NCBI GenBank assembly: GCA_017481575.1
Contig: JAFUPA010000049.1
Location: forward strand, 1-33,077
Source of the DNA: Clostridia bacterium
GTDB taxonomy: Bacteria; Bacillota; Clostridia; Oscillospirales; Acutalibacteraceae
Direction: 5' to 3'
DNA length: 33,077 nucleotides
Shown here: piece after piece, positions 22,767 through 31,241 of the stretch
Layout of the letters: each line of letters starts with the position of its first letter
Numbering within the stretch: position 1 is the stretch's first letter
Translations under genes and position numbers: made by a program
Notes under the pieces: model-generated
The model's input: the letters and a program-made list of their open reading frames with translations, nothing else
The model's database searches: none
What the model was told of the DNA's origin: nothing

Positions 22767-23530
22767 CTGTATTTTTCGGGGTAAGCTCCCGTGTACTGCT
22801 TGAAGCGCCGCACAAAATTGGGATAATCGTTAAATCCGCACTCGGCACAAATCTGCACAACAGTCATATTTGAATGCTCAAGAAGCTTTTTTGCATACTC
22901 AAAACGCATATTGTTAAGGTAAGATTTAAAGGTTATGCCCTTTTCTGCCTTGAAAAGCCGTGAAAAATATGTAGGAGACAAGGCAACCTCGCCCGAAACA
23001 TCTTCAAGAGTGAGTCTGCTTCTGAAATTGTTGAGTATAAACAGCTCCGCCTGGTTGATTGCCGAAAGGGTTTTGTGGCGGCAATCTTTTACAACCTCTT
23101 TTTCAAGCCTTGCGACAACCGCATCAAGCAAAACGATTGAAAAATCACGGTCAGCGGTGTTTTGACACAGCTCACCGAGGACAACCTCAAAAAAGTCCTT
23201 CGTCTGACCCGTAGCCTTTAAAAAAACGGGGGCATTTTTTGTAAGACTTTGCAAAAAAGCAGGGTTGCAGATGTTGCCCGAAAACATAACGTTATAAAGC
23301 TCGGCATCGTGGATATCAACGCTGTGGAAATTGAGCGGAGTTAATAAAAACAAATTGCCTGCTTCTATCCGGTGCACCGTCCCGTCCACCGTGTATGTTC
23401 CGCTACCGGATATGATGTATTCCAGCTCAAAAAAGTCGTGAAAATGGGTTGCAACACACGCATTCTCGTGCTTTCTGACAGCATTCAGATATCCGTTTTT
23501 AATAAATTTTGTTCTTGTGTATTTTTCCAT
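22745..23530 (-). CDS. AraC-family regulator with cupin sensor domain
   Basis: 261 residues. The N-terminal cupin (THFHDFFELEYIISGSGTYTVDG, about 29-51) is a sugar-sensing domain. The C-terminal double helix-turn-helix has LTLEDVSGEVALSPTYFSRLFKAEKGITF and MTVVQICAECGFNDYPNFVRRFKQYTGAYPEKYRKR, the AraC signature. It is divergent from the GH38 gene, whose promoter has a poor -35, so it probably activates that gene in response to a mannoside. ATG 23530 has AAAGGA 9 bases upstream; a GTG at 23536 is too close to it. Confidence 0.9.
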   Translation of the reverse strand: MEKYTRTKFIKNGYLNAVRKHENACVATHFHDFFELEYIISGSGTYTVDGTVHRIEAGNLFLLTPLNFHSVDIHDAELYNVMFSGNICNPAFLQSLTKNAPVFLKATGQTKDFFEVVLGELCQNTADRDFSIVLLDAVVARLEKEVVKDCRHKTLSAINQAELFILNNFRSRLTLEDVSGEVALSPTYFSRLFKAEKGITFKSYLNNMRFEYAKKLLEHSNMTVVQICAECGFNDYPNFVRRFKQYTGAYPEKYRKRRESE

Positions 23531-23600
23531 CTGCACCCATCCTTTTGAACAATCTTAACTCAAATAACAATAAAAATCAATATAAAGGCAAAAAAAGACA

Positions 23601-23629
23601 ATGACCGCTAAACTCTCGCAAGTTATAAT
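23601..23629 (+). promoter_or_regulatory. GH38 promoter
   Basis: ATGACC (23601-23606), 17-bp spacer, TATAAT (23624-23629). A good -10 with a weak -35 is what an AraC-activated promoter would show. Confidence 0.5.
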
Positions 23630-23658
23630 TAAGTTAATCTGACCACAAAGGAGTGCTG

Positions 23659-26082
23659 ATGATGAACGAAAAATTCCACCTGATTGCAAACGCACATCTT
23701 GACCCAGTATGGCAATGGCGTGTGCCCGAGGGACTTTCTCTTGTAAAGTCCACATTCCGTTCTGCCCTTGACAGAATGAATGAATTTCCCGATTACACAT
23801 TTACAAGTGCCTGTGCAGGCTATTACAAATGGATCAAATTAAGCGAGCCTGAAATGTTTGAGGAAATCAAGCAAAGGGTTAAGGAAGGCAGATGGGCTGT
23901 TGTCGGCGGTATGTGGGTTCAGCCGGACTGCAACATTCCATCAGGCGAGGCGTTCTGCCGTCATCTGCTTTATTCACAGAAATTTGTTAAGGAAAACTTC
24001 GGCTTTACCGTAAAAACAGGATACAACGTTGACTCGTTCGGCCACAACGGTATGTTGCCCCAGCTTTTCAAAAAAGCAGGAATTGACAACTACATCTACC
24101 AGCGTCCTGACAACCGTGAGGAGAAGCCAAACCTTCCGTTTGACAATCTGCACGACTGGCAGAGCCCCGACGGAAGTGTTATAAACGCATTCCACATCCC
24201 CGACGGATACGGCGGAGACGTTCACAGGGAGCGTCTTGAAAACCATTACTATAACAAAAACCAGCCGATGATGGTGTTCTTCGGTGTCGGCAACCACGGT
24301 GGAGGGCCGTCAAAGGAGCACCTTAAAAATGCCGAGGAGCTTATCAGGGGCGGAAACTTCAAATATTCCACACCCGACGAATATTTTGAGGAAACCAAGG
24401 ATGTTGAAAGACCTCTTGTAACAGAGGATTTACAGCACCACGCAAGCGGATGCTACAGCGCAAACAGCGAAATCAAAGACCTTAACCGCAGAGCGGAAAC
24501 CGAGCTTGTTACAGCGGAAAAGCTCGATGTACTTGCAAGTCTCACCACAGGGTCTGCACTTCACAACAGCATGCTTGAGGGCGCCTGGGAACGTGTTATG
24601 TTCAACCAGTTCCACGACATTCTTGCCGGCTGTTCAATTAAGGAAGCATACACAGATGCACGAAACGCTTTCGGCTATGCCCGTGAAACAGCACTTGACG
24701 TAAACACCTTTGCTGCACAGCGCATTTCTTGGCGCATCAAGACCACCGATTTTCTCAACGCTAACACCTCCGAAATGCGTTGCAGAATGTGGTACAGAGA
24801 GGGCGAGGGCTCACCGATGGTTGTTTTCAATCCTCACTCTTTTCCTGTTAAGTCATATGGTGAGTTCGGCGACCAGGGTGTTTCAAAGGTGCTTGATGCC
24901 GACGGCAACGAAGTTCCCCTGCAAAAGGTTCGTGCTTCATACACCGACGGCGACCACGTTAACAAAACAATGTTTGAGGCGGAAGTGCCTGCTTACGGCT
25001 ATTCGGTTTATTACCTTTATCACAGAGATGCAGGCGACGAAAAGGAATATCCAACCGACCTTATCGCAACAGAAAACACCCTTGAAAACAGCAAGGTTAA
25101 GGTTGTATTTGACAAGAAAGCAGGTGCAGTTTCATCTTATATTCTCAAAGAGAGCAACACCGAGTTTGCAGACGGTATGCTCGGCAAGGCTGTCGTTTGT
25201 GACGATTTTGCAAACGATACCTGGGGTCACAGAATTTTTGACTATAATATAGATATCGGCGAGTTTGGTGGCGGCACATTGAGCCTTATTGAAAACGGTC
25301 CCGTCAGAGCAACTCTCAAATCTGTTGTAAAATACGGCAACTCCGTTCTTACAAGATATTATTCACTTTACAAGGGCAGCGAAAAGCTCACAGTCAGAAC
25401 AGTTCTTGACCTTGACGAGCAATACAAATCGGTCAAGCTTTCGTTCAAAGCGAACACCGACAACACAGGCGTTACCTATTCGATGCCTTACGGATTTATC
25501 GAGAAGCCTGCAAATGGTCAGGAGGAGCCCTCACACGCTTGGTGCGACATCTGCGATGCAGACGGCAAGGGACTTGCTCTCCTGAACACAAGCAAATACA
25601 GTTTCTGCGCAATCGGCAACGATTTGAGAATGATGATTGCAAGAAGCTGTGCATACCTTGACCACTACGGACAGCACAGCCGTGACGGCGAAATGGAGTT
25701 CCTTGACAAGGGTGAGCAGGAGTTTACCTACGAAATCGTGCCGCATACGGAGAAAATAAATGCCGAACTGTTCAGAGCAGCCGAGCTTCTTAACAACCCC
25801 TTGCAGACACATCAGGAAACACACCACGACGGAACCTTGCCTCCGAAGTATTCCGCAATCGCAGTTGACAAGGAAAACATTGTTGTCACCGCAATCAAGC
25901 CCGCCGAGGACGGCAACGGAATAATTATGCGTATAATCGAAACAGGCGGCACACCGACAACGGCTACAGTTGACTTCGGTGCAATGAACACAAGCTTTAC
26001 AATGACCTGGAAGCCGCAGGAAATCAAAACAGTAAGAATAACTGCCGACGGCAAAGCCGACGAATGTATGATAATTGAATAA
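23659..26082 (+). CDS. GH38 alpha-mannosidase
   Basis: 807 residues. IANAHLDPVWQW (9-20) gives zinc ligands H13 and D15. GYNVDSFGHNGMLPQL (121-136) contains the nucleophile D125, and FNQFHDILAGCSIKEAY holds another zinc histidine. The rest is the three-helix middle domain and the C-terminal beta-sandwiches (TRYYSLYKGSEKLTVRTVLDLDEQ, TMTWKPQEIKTVRI). The domain order is complete. No signal peptide, so it trims imported mannosides in the cytoplasm. AAAGGAG is 5 bases before ATG 23659 and 8 before ATG 23662; either may be used, and the GTG at 23653 is inside the RBS. Confidence 0.95.
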   Translation: MMNEKFHLIANAHLDPVWQWRVPEGLSLVKSTFRSALDRMNEFPDYTFTSACAGYYKWIKLSEPEMFEEIKQRVKEGRWAVVGGMWVQPDCNIPSGEAFCRHLLYSQKFVKENFGFTVKTGYNVDSFGHNGMLPQLFKKAGIDNYIYQRPDNREEKPNLPFDNLHDWQSPDGSVINAFHIPDGYGGDVHRERLENHYYNKNQPMMVFFGVGNHGGGPSKEHLKNAEELIRGGNFKYSTPDEYFEETKDVERPLVTEDLQHHASGCYSANSEIKDLNRRAETELVTAEKLDVLASLTTGSALHNSMLEGAWERVMFNQFHDILAGCSIKEAYTDARNAFGYARETALDVNTFAAQRISWRIKTTDFLNANTSEMRCRMWYREGEGSPMVVFNPHSFPVKSYGEFGDQGVSKVLDADGNEVPLQKVRASYTDGDHVNKTMFEAEVPAYGYSVYYLYHRDAGDEKEYPTDLIATENTLENSKVKVVFDKKAGAVSSYILKESNTEFADGMLGKAVVCDDFANDTWGHRIFDYNIDIGEFGGGTLSLIENGPVRATLKSVVKYGNSVLTRYYSLYKGSEKLTVRTVLDLDEQYKSVKLSFKANTDNTGVTYSMPYGFIEKPANGQEEPSHAWCDICDADGKGLALLNTSKYSFCAIGNDLRMMIARSCAYLDHYGQHSRDGEMEFLDKGEQEFTYEIVPHTEKINAELFRAAELLNNPLQTHQETHHDGTLPPKYSAIAVDKENIVVTAIKPAEDGNGIIMRIIETGGTPTTATVDFGAMNTSFTMTWKPQEIKTVRITADGKADECMIIE

Positions 26083-26094
26083 AAGCCAACATAT

Positions 26095-26134
26095 AAGGGG
26101 TTCTTACAGGTATCATATCCTGTAGGAACCCCTT
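26095..26134 (+). terminator. Long hairpin after the GH38 gene
   Basis: Sixteen-base arms 26095-26110 and 26119-26134 pair with one G-T wobble around an 8-base loop. They are followed by GCTTTATATCG, so the T tract is weak, but the position right after the gene supports a terminator or mRNA 3' stabiliser. Confidence 0.6.
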
Positions 26135-26184
26135 GCTTTATATCGTTTTATGCGGTCTGCGCTTTTTTAACATCCCCTTTTAAA

Positions 26185-27126
26185 TTACACAGCGTGCAGA
26201 ATATTAAGATTTCGTATATTACCGTCTTTAATGCAATCGTTCACCGCATAAGCGTGCCATTCAAGGTCGTTCGAGTTCACCTTTGTCAGCTTCTGCTCAC
26301 GAAGCTCTTCAATCACACGGTAAGAAATTTTTTCGATTATCTCCTGTTTTTTTATGACCTCGTTTTGGCTGTTCGGGCTTGATATCAGATACTCGAGCTC
26401 GTCATACAAATCTGCAAGCACCGTCAGCTCTTTGAGCGCACGAAAGGTCCATTTGTAGTATGGCATATATTTTTTGTTAAGCAAAAATATTACTTTCAGC
26501 GCAGAGTTCACAAACTCACCCACGGCAAGCTGTGCCGCCGCACTTTCGCCTCTTTTTGCACATCGGCTGTAATTGTACTGGCCCGACTGCCCCATAAGCA
26601 ACAGATTTCCTGCCAGCTTCTTGAGCCTGAGATCCTCGGGCATATATGCTATTTTTTCTCTCAATTCCGTCATTTTGCCAAGGTTGTCGCAAAACAGCTT
26701 GCCGTTTGTGGCTTCTGCAGGGAATTGCTCGGAAAGGCAAAACCAACCCTCGGTCGGAATGTCGGCATTTTCGTCGCCCGTTTTCTTTTTGAAGAAATCG
26801 GCTATTCGCATCACACCGTGACGGTTGCCGCCGACGGGACTTAATCTGCTTCGTTTGTATCCCATAAATTCCTGCGGCAGCTTCGCATAAGCTCTCTCGA
26901 GAGCAAATTCCGTTCGGGAGTCAACCAGATTTTCGTCGGGTAAAAATATACAAAAGCCCGGCTCAAAATCGTGGTCTTGTGAAATTTCATCGTCATAACC
27001 AAAGCATTCCGAACCACTGCCGACAAGACCGATTGCAAGATACTGTTCAATCTCGGCAAAGCTCTGCTTAATCATTGCCTCGCCGCATTCGTAATAAAAT
27101 CTTTCAGACAGTTCAAGACCTTTCAT
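26185..27126 (-). CDS. DUF4037 nucleotidyltransferase-like protein
   Basis: 313 residues. The N-terminal domain has the nucleotidyltransferase loop GLVGSGSECFGYDDEISQDHDF (33-54), in which G36-S37 and D51/D53 match the family's GS ... DxD pattern. The C-terminal two thirds, starting near SRLSPVGG, is the DUF4037 region, with a helical bundle (LKELTVLADLYDELEYLI) that resembles nucleotidyltransferase-associated helical domains. The function is unknown: nucleotidyl transfer to a small molecule or protein is possible. Its start overlaps the upstream TPR gene by 14 bp, so the pair is translated together. Confidence 0.8.
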   Translation of the reverse strand: MKGLELSERFYYECGEAMIKQSFAEIEQYLAIGLVGSGSECFGYDDEISQDHDFEPGFCIFLPDENLVDSRTEFALERAYAKLPQEFMGYKRSRLSPVGGNRHGVMRIADFFKKKTGDENADIPTEGWFCLSEQFPAEATNGKLFCDNLGKMTELREKIAYMPEDLRLKKLAGNLLLMGQSGQYNYSRCAKRGESAAAQLAVGEFVNSALKVIFLLNKKYMPYYKWTFRALKELTVLADLYDELEYLISSPNSQNEVIKKQEIIEKISYRVIEELREQKLTKVNSNDLEWHAYAVNDCIKDGNIRNLNILHAV

Positions 27127-27862
27127 AAATATCCCTTGCTCTCTTGGCTAATTCTTTTTCATAGACAAAAAATCCGTAATAACCGAACACCGACGCACAT
27201 TTTTCGCACACAAAAGCGTAATAACCGTCCCTGTCAGCGTGCTCATCCAGAATTCTCATCGACTTTTCCAGATATTCTTTGACCTCGGCATCGCTTTCGA
27301 CCATTCCAAGCTCCGCTTCTTTTGCGCTCGCAATGTTGAGGTAAGTAATGGCAACCTCGAGGTCTCCGCCGTCGGCATTTTCCATAACAGAAATCGCCTT
27401 ATGATACAGGCGGTATGCCTCATCAAATTTTCCGAGGTCAACCAGCGCAAGTGCCATATTGTTATAAAGCCCGCCAAAACGCTTGTCGGTTTCGGGCAAT
27501 TCTTTTTCATAAACACTTTTCGCCTTTTCAAACAGAGGCAACGCTTTTTCAGTCTTGCCGAAAGCCTTATAAACCGTTGCGCAGTTGATGTAAGTTGTGC
27601 CTGCACCGACATTGTTTTCAATACCCATTTCTGCAATTAAATCAAGAAGAGCGGCAACAGCCCCGAGAGCCTCTTTCTCTTCAGAAAGCTTACGGTAAAG
27701 ACCTGCAAGCTCGTTAAGAAGCAATAACGAACACCGCTTGTCGCCGACCGCCTTCGCCTCACCAAGCCAATATAAAAGATGCCTTTCCGCAGAATCATAA
27801 TCGTTTCTGCCAAGATGCTCGTCCAGCTTTTCAAGCACACGTTGTGCAGAAATAGCGCCCAT
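27113..27862 (-). CDS. TPR-repeat protein
   Basis: 249 residues made mostly of helical tetratricopeptide repeats: VLEKLDEHLGRNDYDSAERHLLYW, TTYINCATVYKAFGKTEKALPLFEKAKSVY, LYNNMALALVDLGKFDEAYRLYHKAISVM and ITYLNIASAKEAELG. About four to five repeats, a protein-interaction scaffold. The start is ATG 27862 because GGAGGG is 5 bases upstream; an extended reading from 28006 runs through the terminator of the preceding gene. It overlaps the DUF4037 gene by 14 bp, so a complex with that protein is likely. Confidence 0.85.
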   Translation of the reverse strand: MGAISAQRVLEKLDEHLGRNDYDSAERHLLYWLGEAKAVGDKRCSLLLLNELAGLYRKLSEEKEALGAVAALLDLIAEMGIENNVGAGTTYINCATVYKAFGKTEKALPLFEKAKSVYEKELPETDKRFGGLYNNMALALVDLGKFDEAYRLYHKAISVMENADGGDLEVAITYLNIASAKEAELGMVESDAEVKEYLEKSMRILDEHADRDGYYAFVCEKCASVFGYYGFFVYEKELAKRARDIYERS

Positions 27863-27898
27863 ACAAACCCTCCGCTCACATAATTTTTTAATAAAAAT

Positions 27899-27927
27899 AT
27901 TATACCATATCCCCCACCCCACCGCAA
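27899..27927 (-). promoter_or_regulatory. Promoter of the TPR/DUF4037 pair
   Basis: TATAAT (27899-27904) with TTGCGG (27922-27927) at 17 bp. Confidence 0.6.
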
Positions 27928-27958
27928 GACGTAGGGAAAGGAGAATTGGGGTGTCAAT

Positions 27959-27988
27959 AAAATCCCCGTTCTTGCGAACGAGGATTTT
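27959..27988 (-). terminator. Terminator of the sigma/DUF4349 operon
   Basis: AAAATCCCCGTTC (27959-27971) pairs, with one mismatch, with GAACGAGGATTTT (27976-27988) around TTGC. The minus-strand reading ends in ATTTTATTG, 32 bp after the DUF4349 stop. Confidence 0.8.
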
Positions 27989-28020
27989 TTCTTTAATATC
28001 CTGCACATAAAACCTGCAGA

Positions 28021-29016
28021 TTATCTTTTTCTGACTTTTTTAATAATAACAATCACTATTGCCGCAACGACACCGATTATTGCAATATACGGCAAGGAAG
28101 CGATAAGGTTTACGGCAAAATCACGGAAGAAATCACCTAAATCGTAGAGGTTATTCATCAGCTTTTCTTTAACCTCACCAAAAAAGGTATCATCACCCTC
28201 AACAACTCTTTCAACCTCGTTAATATCAAGGGTCACTCCTGAATAAGAAACCATTCCGTCATAACTTTGCTTCTGCGCTTTCATCGCTTCAAGGTCTGCT
28301 CTCACCTCTGAAAGCCTTTTCTGGAGCTCGATAACGTCTGTCAGACTTTCCGCTTTTTTCAGAATACCAAGCAGGGTTTCTTCCTCTGTTTCAAGCGCCT
28401 TTATTCTGCTTTCAACATCAATATACGAGTCGGTAATGTCATCACTTGCAATTGTCTTTGATGTGATTGTCCCGATTGATGCAAGCTCTTCAATAAAGTT
28501 TTCGAGCTTATCGGCAGGAATTTTTACCTCCATATTGGCATTTCTGTTGGAATTGTTGTCATAATTATATTCCTGACTTTGCTCAACATATCCGCCATAC
28601 TGCACAATCTTCTGCTTAATGCCTGTCATAAACGATTCATAGTTCTTTGTCTTTATGCTCAATGTGGCTGTTTTTACAATTTTACGGTTAGTTGTTGCAG
28701 AGGAACTTGTGCCACCTGTTGTACCGCTTGAATTTGTTGAAGATTGAATTCCGGTAAATTTGTCACTCGAATCAGAAAGCATCTCATAATCAGATACGTT
28801 TTCCATCATCATGTCTTCACTTTCGGCTTTAAGCGTACCGCCAAGCACTCCGGAAAAAGCAATTATCACCGCAACAAAACAAGCAGCAACCGCCATAACG
28901 GTTTTCCATACAGGCGTTTTCTTTCTTGCGGGCGGGTCAAGAGCTTTTATTCTGTCAACAAGCTCCTGCGGTGCGGTAATATTATCCACCGCTTTAATAT
29001 AATCTTTTTTATTCAT
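28021..29016 (-). CDS. DUF4349 membrane protein, probable anti-sigma factor
   Basis: 331 residues. A cytoplasmic N-terminus of about 36 residues is followed by a transmembrane helix (37-60, WKTVMAVAACFVAVIIAFSG), a serine/threonine-rich outside linker (QSSTNSSGTTGGTSSSATT), and a DUF4349 domain with ATLSIKTKNYESFMTGI and a coiled-coil stretch (IDVESRIKALETEEETLLGILKKAESLTDVIELQKRLSEVRADLEAM). A C-terminal transmembrane helix with basic tail (IAIIGVVAAIVIVIIKKVRKR) ends it. ATG 29016 has GGAGG 7 bases upstream. The gene overlaps the ECF sigma gene by 8 bp. The small N-terminus could hold the sigma factor, but the classical anti-sigma zinc motif is absent. Confidence 0.82.
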   Translation of the reverse strand: MNKKDYIKAVDNITAPQELVDRIKALDPPARKKTPVWKTVMAVAACFVAVIIAFSGVLGGTLKAESEDMMMENVSDYEMLSDSSDKFTGIQSSTNSSGTTGGTSSSATTNRKIVKTATLSIKTKNYESFMTGIKQKIVQYGGYVEQSQEYNYDNNSNRNANMEVKIPADKLENFIEELASIGTITSKTIASDDITDSYIDVESRIKALETEEETLLGILKKAESLTDVIELQKRLSEVRADLEAMKAQKQSYDGMVSYSGVTLDINEVERVVEGDDTFFGEVKEKLMNNLYDLGDFFRDFAVNLIASLPYIAIIGVVAAIVIVIIKKVRKR

Positions 29017-29494
29017 CGTCAAAACCTCCGTCAAGTTCTTTTCGCAAAGCCTCACGACCACGGTTGAGCCATGACAAAACCGTGTTTTCTTTTGTGTCAA
29101 GAATTTTGCTGATTTCCTTGGCAGTATATCCTTCATAATAATGGAGATAAATAGTGTTGCGATAATTTTCGGGCAAGGCTTTAACAGCCTCAAAAATATC
29201 GGTTTTTTCTTCACCGGATCTAAAAGAAAAAACATTTTCAACAAGAGTTTCACGGTTAGATTTCTTCATTTTGTCACGGCACAGATTTATGGTAACTCTG
29301 ATAAGCCATGCTTTAAGGTGTTCACTGTCCCGGAAAGCCTTATTGGTTTCAAGAAGTTTGACAAAAACCTCCTGTGTCACATCCTCCGCATCGGAAAAAT
29401 TGACAGTATTATGTAAGGCAATACGGTAAACAGTATCAGTAAATTGCTTGAAAGCAAACGAGAAAGCGTCCTTTCCCTTGATAAAAACGGTCAT
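29009..29494 (-). CDS. ECF-type RNA polymerase sigma factor
   Basis: 161 residues. Region 2 has FSDAEDVTQEVFVKLLETNKAF and HLKAWLIRVTINLCRDKMKK (the -10 contact). Region 4 has LPENYRNTIYLHYYEGYTAKEISKILDTKENTVLSWLNRGREALRKEL (the -35 helix-turn-helix). It is a standard ECF length. The start is ATG 29494, because AAAGGAGG lies 8 bases upstream and the in-frame ATG at 29500 touches it. It is co-translated with the DUF4349 membrane protein, so it probably responds to an envelope signal; the target genes are not visible here. Confidence 0.92.
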   Translation of the reverse strand: MTVFIKGKDAFSFAFKQFTDTVYRIALHNTVNFSDAEDVTQEVFVKLLETNKAFRDSEHLKAWLIRVTINLCRDKMKKSNRETLVENVFSFRSGEEKTDIFEAVKALPENYRNTIYLHYYEGYTAKEISKILDTKENTVLSWLNRGREALRKELDGGFDDE

Positions 29495-29583
29495 GACCAT
29501 TCCTCCTTTCATCTATAACACGATTAAAAACGGAGAATTATTGCATCAATTTAAAAAAATTTTTAAAATTGCTGAAAATTCCA

Positions 29584-29682
29584 TTATATTGATTTGCCTA
29601 CGTTATCAGATTTACCGACAACGACAATAACTTTATCCGAAACATCAATACAATAGCAGCCTTCGTGATTATAATATATCAT
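29584..29682 (-). pseudogene. Possible relic with FolD-like motif (32 codons)
   Basis: Reads Met to stop on the minus strand. Its last part, SDKVIVVVGKSDNVGKSI, resembles the conserved FolD (methylene-THF dehydrogenase) sequence GK.VVVIGRSNIVGKP. The rest of a FolD protein is absent, with no RBS, so it looks like a decayed fragment or chance match. The gene-free stretch 29513-29985 otherwise holds only a 49-codon plus-strand frame (29685-29834) without a recognised family or RBS, and the AraC promoter. Confidence 0.2.
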
Positions 29683-29918
29683 TTATGAGTAGTGTTAGCA
29701 AGACAAAAACAGCTTTGTTATTTGGTAGTATGTTTATAGGCGATAGAAATTTAAAAGCAATGAAAAATTTGACTTCACCCAAAGAGAACTTGCCACAAAA
29801 ACTCTTTTATATCAACGGTTGTCAGAATCTCTAAATGCGGATGCTCGGAGCGAAAATCACAGCCTTTTTTCATCCTCTTTGCAAATGCAAGTTGATAAAG
29901 ACCGTTTGAGTAGCTTAC

Positions 29919-29947
29919 TTGTTTTTCGGTTTTGCGTATGATATAAT
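29919..29947 (+). promoter_or_regulatory. AraC gene promoter with extended -10
   Basis: TTGTTT (29919-29924), 17-bp spacer, TATAAT (29942-29947), with TGA immediately upstream of the -10 (TGnTATAAT). Confidence 0.7.
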
Positions 29948-29985
29948 TTCAAATAATAAAAAATCAAGGAGCTGGTTACAATTTT

Positions 29986-30936
29986 ATGAATATGGATTTA
30001 CTCAATAAACTGATATATCTTACTGATGCTGCTCCGTCGTTTTTTATGCGCAACAACGGTACGCGCAATACAACACTTAACCATTCCATTATGCAGAGCA
30101 GGCGTTTACTCAAAAAGGAAAACGTATTTGGAATTCGTTCCGACACAAATCCGCATCCTTTTCCCGAGCATACGCATGACTATATTGAAATCGTCTTTAT
30201 GTATAAGGGCACAAAAACCAACCTGGTCAACGGAGAAACTGTTGTGCTTAATCAGGGTGATATACTTTTTTTGAGCCAGAACTGCCGTCATGAAAACCTT
30301 GCTTCTACCGCCTATGATGCCGCAGTCAACTTTATTGTACTGCCGCAGTTTTTTGAGCGTGTACTCGAACTGCTCGGACCGGAGGAAACTATGCTGCAAC
30401 GCTTTATTGTTCAGTGTCTTCACGGTGACATGGAAAAGGCAAGCTATCTGCATTTTAAAATCGGCGAAGTCACGCCCGTATATAACCTTGTGGATAACCT
30501 TATTTGGAATTATGTTTACAACACACCTAACCAATACAGCATAGCTGAAACAACTATGGCTCTGTTGTTTTTGCAACTGCTTAATCATATTGATTCAATC
30601 AGCTATAATGGCGATGACAGCAGTCTGATTTTTCATGTGCTGAATTATATCGAGGCAAATTTTGCTGACGGAAGCCTGAAAGACCTTTCCGAGCTTCTTT
30701 ATTATGATTTCAACGCTCTTTCACGTCAGATAAAACGTCTTTCAGGCAAAACATACACCGAGCTTGTTCAGGAAAAACGCCTTGCGCAAGCTTGCTTTAT
30801 GCTCACGAGTACAGATTTTGATATTGAAGAAATTTCTCGGCTTGTAGGCTATGAAAACATAAGCTATTTCCATCGTTTGTTTAGAGATCACTATGGTACA
30901 TCACCAAAAAAATACAGAACTCAATTTAAAAAATAA
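29986..30936 (+). CDS. AraC-family regulator with cupin sensor
   Basis: 316 residues. The cupin region has FPEHTHDYIEIVFMYKG (59-75) with H62/H64, then NGETVVLNQGDILFLSQNCRHE. The C-terminal AraC helix-turn-helix pair has GSLKDLSELLYYDFNALSRQIKRLSGKTYTELV and FDIEEISRLVGYENISYFHRLFRDHYGTSPKKYRTQF. The only plausible RBS, AAGGAG, is 14 bases before the ATG, which is unusually far, and no better start is in frame. It precedes a GH16 glucanase gene in the same direction and is the best candidate for its regulator, though a MITE-like element separates them. Confidence 0.9.
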   Translation: MNMDLLNKLIYLTDAAPSFFMRNNGTRNTTLNHSIMQSRRLLKKENVFGIRSDTNPHPFPEHTHDYIEIVFMYKGTKTNLVNGETVVLNQGDILFLSQNCRHENLASTAYDAAVNFIVLPQFFERVLELLGPEETMLQRFIVQCLHGDMEKASYLHFKIGEVTPVYNLVDNLIWNYVYNTPNQYSIAETTMALLFLQLLNHIDSISYNGDDSSLIFHVLNYIEANFADGSLKDLSELLYYDFNALSRQIKRLSGKTYTELVQEKRLAQACFMLTSTDFDIEEISRLVGYENISYFHRLFRDHYGTSPKKYRTQFKK

Positions 30937-30945
30937 TACCAATTG

Positions 30946-31106
30946 GGGCATCTCTGAAAACTAAAGGTGCAAATATTGTGTAGAAATTTTTTCGCCAGAT
31001 TGTTCAAAAAACGCAGGTAATACTTTGTGTATTAACGAGTATTTTTTGGCGATATGACGAAAAAAGGGCACACAAGATTTTGTGCATTGAGTTTTTAGAG
31101 GTGCCC
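30946..31106. mobile_element. MITE-like 161-bp imperfect palindrome
   Basis: Ends are GGGCATCTCTGAAAACT (30946-30962) and, inverted, GGGCACCTCTAAAAACT (31106-31090), 15 of 17 identical. Similarity between the two halves continues inward (TTGTG, TTTTTTCG, CAAAAAA, GTAATAC/GTTAATAC), so the whole element folds into one long hairpin. It encodes no transposase. A target duplication is not evident. Likely a non-autonomous transposon mobilised by a transposase elsewhere. Confidence 0.75.
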
Positions 31107-31241
31107 ATTTGCAAATAAGGACACTTTTTATGCTAAATTTGAACCTTGTTTGTTGCTTGTGCAAACTTTAAAATGATTACAGATAGCAGAACTCTGCTAT
31201 CCGGATAACTGTGAATTATTTAATTAAAAGGAGGAAATTGA
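31107..31241 (+). promoter_or_regulatory. GH16 gene 5' region: promoter and leader hairpin
   Basis: The region begins with the palindrome ATTTGCAAAT (31107-31116), next to the MITE. TTGTTT (31146-31151), 17-bp spacer, TAAAAT (31169-31174) is the best promoter. A perfect 8-bp hairpin, GATAGCAG (31182-31189) / CTGCTATC (31194-31201), sits in the leader about 40 bases before the start codon. It lacks a T tract, so it may be an mRNA stabiliser or regulator site. Confidence 0.5.

Noticed and set aside
27863-28006. N-terminal extension of the TPR protein by 48 residues
   Set aside because: It would read through a terminator hairpin and the promoter; the internal ATG has a good RBS.
29017-29253. 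N-terminal extension of the DUF4349 protein by 79 residues
   Set aside because: It lies within the sigma factor gene in another frame, and the internal ATG has a GGAGG site.
29685-29834. 49-codon plus-strand frame as a real small gene
   Set aside because: No RBS, no recognised motif; kept only as part of the decayed stretch.
30961-31164. 67-codon minus frame across the MITE
   Set aside because: It is the translation of the palindrome, without RBS or family similarity.
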